A DNA stretch of 64,000 nt from Chloroflexota bacterium (GTDB lineage: Bacteria > Chloroflexota > Dehalococcoidia > Bin125): NCBI GenBank assembly GCA_028874365.1, contig JAPPJZ010000034.1:25068-89067 (forward strand), in the 5' to 3' direction. The position numbers and the translations under genes are program-made. Below, piece by piece: positions 60,654 through 64,000 of the stretch; the stretch's first letter is position 1; every line of letters begins with the position of its first letter. The notes beneath the pieces are model-generated. The model made no database searches. It saw only the letters and a program-made list of their open reading frames with translations, and had not been told where the DNA came from.

Positions 60654-61126
60654 AAGTCCTGCTCATTTCGGGGCCCAATCTGAACATCCTCGGTCAACGC
60701 CAACCAGAGATTTACGGCTCCCAGACTCTCGCCGACATTGAGGACCTGGTCGGCAAGCGGGCCAAAGAGTGGGGCGTCACGATCCGTCCCTATCAGTCGA
60801 ACCACGAGGGCGCCATCATCGACTTCATCCAGCAAGAACGCTCGGCTGAGGGTCTGATCATCAATCCTGGCGCGCTCTCGCACTACGGATATTCGCTGCG
60901 TGACGCGCTCGAGGCCTTCCCCGGCGGCAAGATGGAGGTCCACCTCTCCAATGTCCACGCTCGCGAGGAGTTTCGCCATAATCTGGTCACCGCGCCGATC
61001 ATGGACGGAGTCGTGGCCGGTTTAGGTTGGCGCGGCTATCTCGCGGCGCTGGACGCGCTCGTGCCCATGCTGCAAGAGCGCAACGGGCGCCCCGCAGAGT
61101 CCGAGGACGCACAGCCCGACTCATGA
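60650..61126 (+). CDS. aroQ: 3-Dehydroquinate dehydratase, type II
   Basis: 158 residues. LLISGPNLNILGQRQPEIYG holds the catalytic Arg and Tyr; NHEGAIIDFIQ, INPGALSHYGYSLRDAL and EVHLSNVHAREEFRHN complete the site with the catalytic His. It performs step 3 of the shikimate pathway, complementing the aro genes at 44-49 kb. The ATG overlaps the recombinase stop by four bases and its stop overlaps pepQ by four. Confidence 0.96.
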   Translation: MKVLLISGPNLNILGQRQPEIYGSQTLADIEDLVGKRAKEWGVTIRPYQSNHEGAIIDFIQQERSAEGLIINPGALSHYGYSLRDALEAFPGGKMEVHLSNVHAREEFRHNLVTAPIMDGVVAGLGWRGYLAALDALVPMLQERNGRPAESEDAQPDS

Positions 61127-62226
61127 CCGCGACCACATCTCGACTCGATCGAATTCGCGAGCGCCTCGTCCAGGCCAACGTCGACGCGTTGTTGGTGACC
61201 AATGCTCACAACCGGCGCTATGTCTCGGGGTTCACCGGTTCAAACGGCTGGCTGCTGATTCCGGCCGACGACACAACCTCGCCCAAACTGGCGACCGATT
61301 TTCGTTACCTCGAACAGGCGGCGCAGGAGTCGCCCGACTTCGAGCTCGTCAACATGAAAGGCGGCTTCGAGAACTGGTGGGGCGAACTCGCCAGGCCGTT
61401 GGGCCGAGGCCGACTGGGCTTCGAATCGAACGATGTCACCGTCGCATCTCACAAGCAGCTCCGCGACGTTAATGCCAAGTTGCCCGCCAGTCAGCGTCCC
61501 GCGCTCGTGCAGACTGCTCAGATCATCGAGCAAGTGCGCGCGATCAAGGACGAAACCGAGCGATCCCTGCTGCGGCAAGCCGTCGCGCTCACCGACGACG
61601 CCTTCGCCCACACCCAGCGCACGATGCAGCCCGGCTGGACAGAGCAACGCGTCTCCTGGGAGATTGAGCAGTACGCCCGATCCAACGGCGCAGACGGCAT
61701 GGCCTTCGAGTCCATCGTCGCCGCAGGACCCTGGGGCGCACGACCGCACGCCCGTCCCCGAGACGAGGCGATCTGCGAAGGACAACCGATCGTCATCGAC
61801 ATGGGCGCCCGCTACCAGGGCTATTGCGCGGACATGACCCGCACCATCGTCATCGGTGACCACGACGAGACCTTTCCCCGCATCTACGACATCGTTCTCG
61901 CCGCCCACGAGACCGCCGCCCAGATGGTCGAGCCCGGTATGTCCGGTAAAGACGCGGACCAGCTCGCCCGACAGGTCATCGCCGACGCCGGCTACGGCGA
62001 ACAGTTCGGCCACGGTCTCGGACATGGTGTCGGACTGCAGATCCACGAGACGCCCTATCTCGGGACGACATCTGAGGACACGCTGGAAGCCGGAATGGTG
62101 ATCACGATCGAGCCCGGCATCTACCTTCCCGAGTGGGGCGGCATCAGGATCGAGGACATGGGAGTGCTCGACGATGACGGATTCCACTCGTTCACCGGCA
62201 CACCGAAACTGCGCATGCCGGTATAG
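61123..62226 (+). CDS. pepQ: Xaa-Pro aminopeptidase (M24 family)
   Basis: 367 residues. A creatinase-like N domain (ALLVTNAHNRRYVSGFTGSN), then the pita-bread fold with metal ligands in VIDMGARYQGYCADMTRT (two Asp), GHGLGHGVGLQIHE (His), ITIEPGIYLP (Glu) and GGIRIEDMGVL (Glu). It releases N-terminal residues next to proline. The ATG lies within ATGA shared with the aroQ stop. The pepQ-efp order is a classic bacterial pairing. Confidence 0.94.
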   Translation: MTATTSRLDRIRERLVQANVDALLVTNAHNRRYVSGFTGSNGWLLIPADDTTSPKLATDFRYLEQAAQESPDFELVNMKGGFENWWGELARPLGRGRLGFESNDVTVASHKQLRDVNAKLPASQRPALVQTAQIIEQVRAIKDETERSLLRQAVALTDDAFAHTQRTMQPGWTEQRVSWEIEQYARSNGADGMAFESIVAAGPWGARPHARPRDEAICEGQPIVIDMGARYQGYCADMTRTIVIGDHDETFPRIYDIVLAAHETAAQMVEPGMSGKDADQLARQVIADAGYGEQFGHGLGHGVGLQIHETPYLGTTSEDTLEAGMVITIEPGIYLPEWGGIRIEDMGVLDDDGFHSFTGTPKLRMPV

Positions 62227-62313
62227 CGCGTCTAACCTGCGCGGCAACGTCGTCCGTTGTCGAGCACAGCCGAACAACACCGAACACCAGCGAACGCAAC
62301 TGACAGGCACAAG

Positions 62314-62871
62314 ATGATCTCCACCGGCGACCTCAAGCGCGGATTCGTGATCGAACTCGACGGCAACGAGTACCAGATCGTCGACTGGGAACACATCAAG
62401 GTCGGTCGCGGCTCCGCGCAGGCGCGGCTCAAGCTGCGCGACATCCGCGGCGGCCACACGATCGAGCGAACCTTTCAGGCGGGGACGAAGTTCCGCCGCA
62501 TCCGGACCGAGCATCACACAATGCAGTACCTCTACCGCGACGGCGACCTGCTCTATTTCATGAACACCGACACCTACGAGCAGGAACCGCTCTCCCTCGA
62601 CATCGTTGGAGACGCGGTCAACTACCTGGCCGAGAACGCCGAAGCCGAAGTGCTAATCGTCGGCGAGAATCCTGTGGCGGTCGAGCTACCCGCCGCCGTG
62701 CCGCTGGTCGTGGCCGACTCTGATCCCGGCGTCAAGGGCGACACCGCCACCGGCGCAACCAAGCCCGCCACCCTCGAAACCGGCCTCACCGTCAACGTCC
62801 CCCTCTTCATCAACCCAGGCGACACCGTCAAGGTCGACACCCGATCAGGCCAATACCTCGAACGCGCCTGA
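62314..62871 (+). CDS. efp: Translation elongation factor P with Arg at position 32
   Basis: 185 residues, full three-domain EF-P: MISTGDLKRGFVIELDGNEY, HHTMQYLYRDGDLLYFMNTDTYEQ, and FINPGDTVKVDTRSGQYLERA. It relieves ribosome stalling at polyproline. The tip loop reads VGRGSA, so residue 32 is Arg, as in rhamnosylated EF-P, rather than the Lys of KPGKG types. No modifying enzyme is in the window. ATG 62314 gives the standard N-terminus; an in-frame upstream TTG is rejected. Confidence 0.96.
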   Translation: MISTGDLKRGFVIELDGNEYQIVDWEHIKVGRGSAQARLKLRDIRGGHTIERTFQAGTKFRRIRTEHHTMQYLYRDGDLLYFMNTDTYEQEPLSLDIVGDAVNYLAENAEAEVLIVGENPVAVELPAAVPLVVADSDPGVKGDTATGATKPATLETGLTVNVPLFINPGDTVKVDTRSGQYLERA

Positions 62872-62882
62872 CTCCCTTCCGA

Positions 62883-62919
62883 TCCCCTCTCCGTGAGGGA
62901 GAGGGTTAGGGTGAGGGCA
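62883..62919. repeat. Interspersed palindromic repeat, family B, copy 2 (inverted)
   Basis: Reverse complement of the 5013-5050 unit with two substitutions at the hairpin turn. It lies between efp and xseA. A direct repeat of GGCCGGACAAC (two units, 62937-62961) follows. Confidence 0.85.
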
Positions 62920-62991
62920 GAAGGACCGTCCCGTGCCGGCCGGACAACCCGGCCGGACAACATCGCTGGAGAACCTGGCGACCAACGACCC

Positions 62992-64000
62992 ATGCCCAAA
63001 CGCCCGCCAACCGGCTTCAACGTCCGCCGAGCGCAACAACAGCGCATCGACTGGGACAATCCGCAGCCGCAACCCACAGAGCAGGCTGTCGCGACTCCTC
63101 AATCCCGACCGGTCGGCGACGTCGCCCGACATATCAAGAGCCGGCTCAAAGCTGACCCCGAGGTCAACGACGTCTGGATCGAGGGCGAGGTTCGCAGCTT
63201 CAATCGCTCCGGCGCCGGGCATTACTACTTCGACCTGGCCGACGCCGAGACCGACGCCGCCTTGTCCTGCGCCTTCTTCCGCCGCGACAACCGGGGCATG
63301 GCCGTGCAGCAGGGTGACCAGGTGCTTGTCCACGGCAGCGCCGACCTCTATCTCGCCCGCGGTTCGCTACAGATCATCGTTGACGACCTGCGCCCCATTG
63401 GTGAGGGCGTCCTCCAGGCGGAGTTCGAGCGGCTCTTTCGCAATCTAGGCGACGAAGGCCTCTTCAATCCCGAACGCAAGCGCCCGCTGCCGACCTACCC
63501 CCGCCGGATTGGTGTCGTAACCTCGCCCACCGGCGCGGTCTGGCACGACATCCAGCAGGTGCTCTCCCGTCGCTGGCCGTTGACAGCCCTCGTCCTATCG
63601 CCCTGCTTGACCCAGGGCGCCGGCGCGGCCGAGTCGATCGCCGAAGGGATCCAGCGTCTCAATCTCCTGACCATTGATGAGCCCGACGTGATCATCGTCG
63701 CGCGCGGCGGGGGCTCGCCGGAGGATCTCTGGGCCTACAACGAGGAGCCGGTCGCCCGCGCCATCTTCGCCAGCGACATCCCCGTCATCTCCGCGGTCGG
63801 CCACGAAACGGACGTCAGCATTGCCGACCACGTCGCCGACCGCCGCGCGCCGACCCCGTCCGCCGCCGCCGAAATCGCCGTCCCCGACCGCGCCGAAGAA
63901 GCCGCCCGCGTCGCCGGACTTCGCCAGGCTGCCGACCAGAAGATGGACAGCCGAATCGTGGAACTCGCTCAGCGAGGACTGCTCAGCCGCGAACGACTTG
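62992..64000 (+). CDS. xseA: Exodeoxyribonuclease VII large subunit, 3' end outside window
   Basis: The first 336 residues read: a short Gln/Pro-rich N-terminus, OB domain (VGDVARHIKSRLKADPEVND; IEGEVRSFNRSGAGHYYFDL) and the nuclease core (GVVTSPTGAVWHDIQQVLSR; IIVARGGGSPEDLWAYNEE; SAVGHETDVSIADHVADRRA; PTPSAAAE). With XseB it degrades single-stranded DNA. The ATG at 62992 is 120 bases after efp, across the family B repeat. Coiled-coil and C-terminal parts lie beyond the edge. Confidence 0.95.
   Translation, partial: MPKRPPTGFNVRRAQQQRIDWDNPQPQPTEQAVATPQSRPVGDVARHIKSRLKADPEVNDVWIEGEVRSFNRSGAGHYYFDLADAETDAALSCAFFRRDNRGMAVQQGDQVLVHGSADLYLARGSLQIIVDDLRPIGEGVLQAEFERLFRNLGDEGLFNPERKRPLPTYPRRIGVVTSPTGAVWHDIQQVLSRRWPLTALVLSPCLTQGAGAAESIAEGIQRLNLLTIDEPDVIIVARGGGSPEDLWAYNEEPVARAIFASDIPVISAVGHETDVSIADHVADRRAPTPSAAAEIAVPDRAEEAARVAGLRQAADQKMDSRIVELAQRGLLSRERL

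Noticed and set aside
61240..62517. 425-codon minus-strand frame across pepQ and efp
   Set aside because: It is antisense to two well-supported genes and spans their boundary, with no domain of its own.

Overview
The window is a gene-dense, GC-rich (by eye) stretch of bacterial chromosome made almost entirely of core housekeeping genes in short, tightly overlapping operons. No phage, plasmid, transposon, CRISPR or rRNA sequence is visible. Three things point to a Chloroflexota-like lineage: a long Alu-bearing SRP RNA of the Bacillus/Chloroflexi kind, a fused shikimate kinase-dehydroquinate synthase, and start sites with a -10 box a few bases before the start codon. This assignment is inference from gene style. 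No marker gene was compared with a database.

Layout. 1-10 kb: a malic enzyme (cut by the window edge), small zinc-binding and membrane-anchored proteins, a diiron ferritin-like protein, a Nudix hydrolase, and a minus-strand group dinB-HAD hydrolase-two cupins. 9-16 kb: a minus-strand operon rnc-smc-esterase-ftsY-YceI protein (RNA processing, chromosome condensation, membrane targeting). 16-18 kb: cca with a PHD-like zinc protein and a small membrane protein. 18-25 kb: a minus-strand run beginning with SRP RNA (ffs), then rsmA-ispE-membrane protein-PHP phosphoesterase-dinG-GNAT-PNPOx-like. 25-31 kb: an unknown protein with a nuclease-like fold, lepA, two oligopeptide-ABC ATPases, and tRNA-Leu, tRNA-Lys and tRNA-Val. 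31-37 kb: thrS, biotin carboxylase with biotin carrier, and infC-rpmI-rplT. 37-44 kb: a CIRCE-controlled unknown gene, pheS-pheT, a RAM-domain protein, moeA and a cytochrome P450. 44-53 kb: the minus-strand operon alaS-ruvX-mltG-aroE-unknown-aroC-aroKB-acylphosphatase. 53-64 kb: the plus-strand run glmU-corC-like-dprA-topA-xerC-aroQ-pepQ-efp-xseA (cut by the window end).

How it fits together. The shikimate pathway is spread over two nearby operons (aroE, aroC, aroKB; aroQ). Translation is heavily represented (infC, L35, L20, lepA, efp, thrS, pheST, alaS, cca, rsmA, three tRNAs). SRP RNA and FtsY are two parts of one targeting pathway. DNA maintenance is covered by smc, dinB, dinG, dprA, topA, xerC, ruvX and xseA.

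The most notable observations are: a perfect 25-bp inverted repeat matching the HrcA/CIRCE operator in front of an unknown 171-residue protein; infC apparently starting at CTG; RNase III and RuvX each lacking one conserved catalytic acidic residue; a degenerate PD-(D/E)XK-like protein beside the SRP RNA; a bacterial PHD-finger-like protein; EF-P with arginine at position 32; and two families of interspersed palindromic repeats. I did not find a clearly new multi-gene system.
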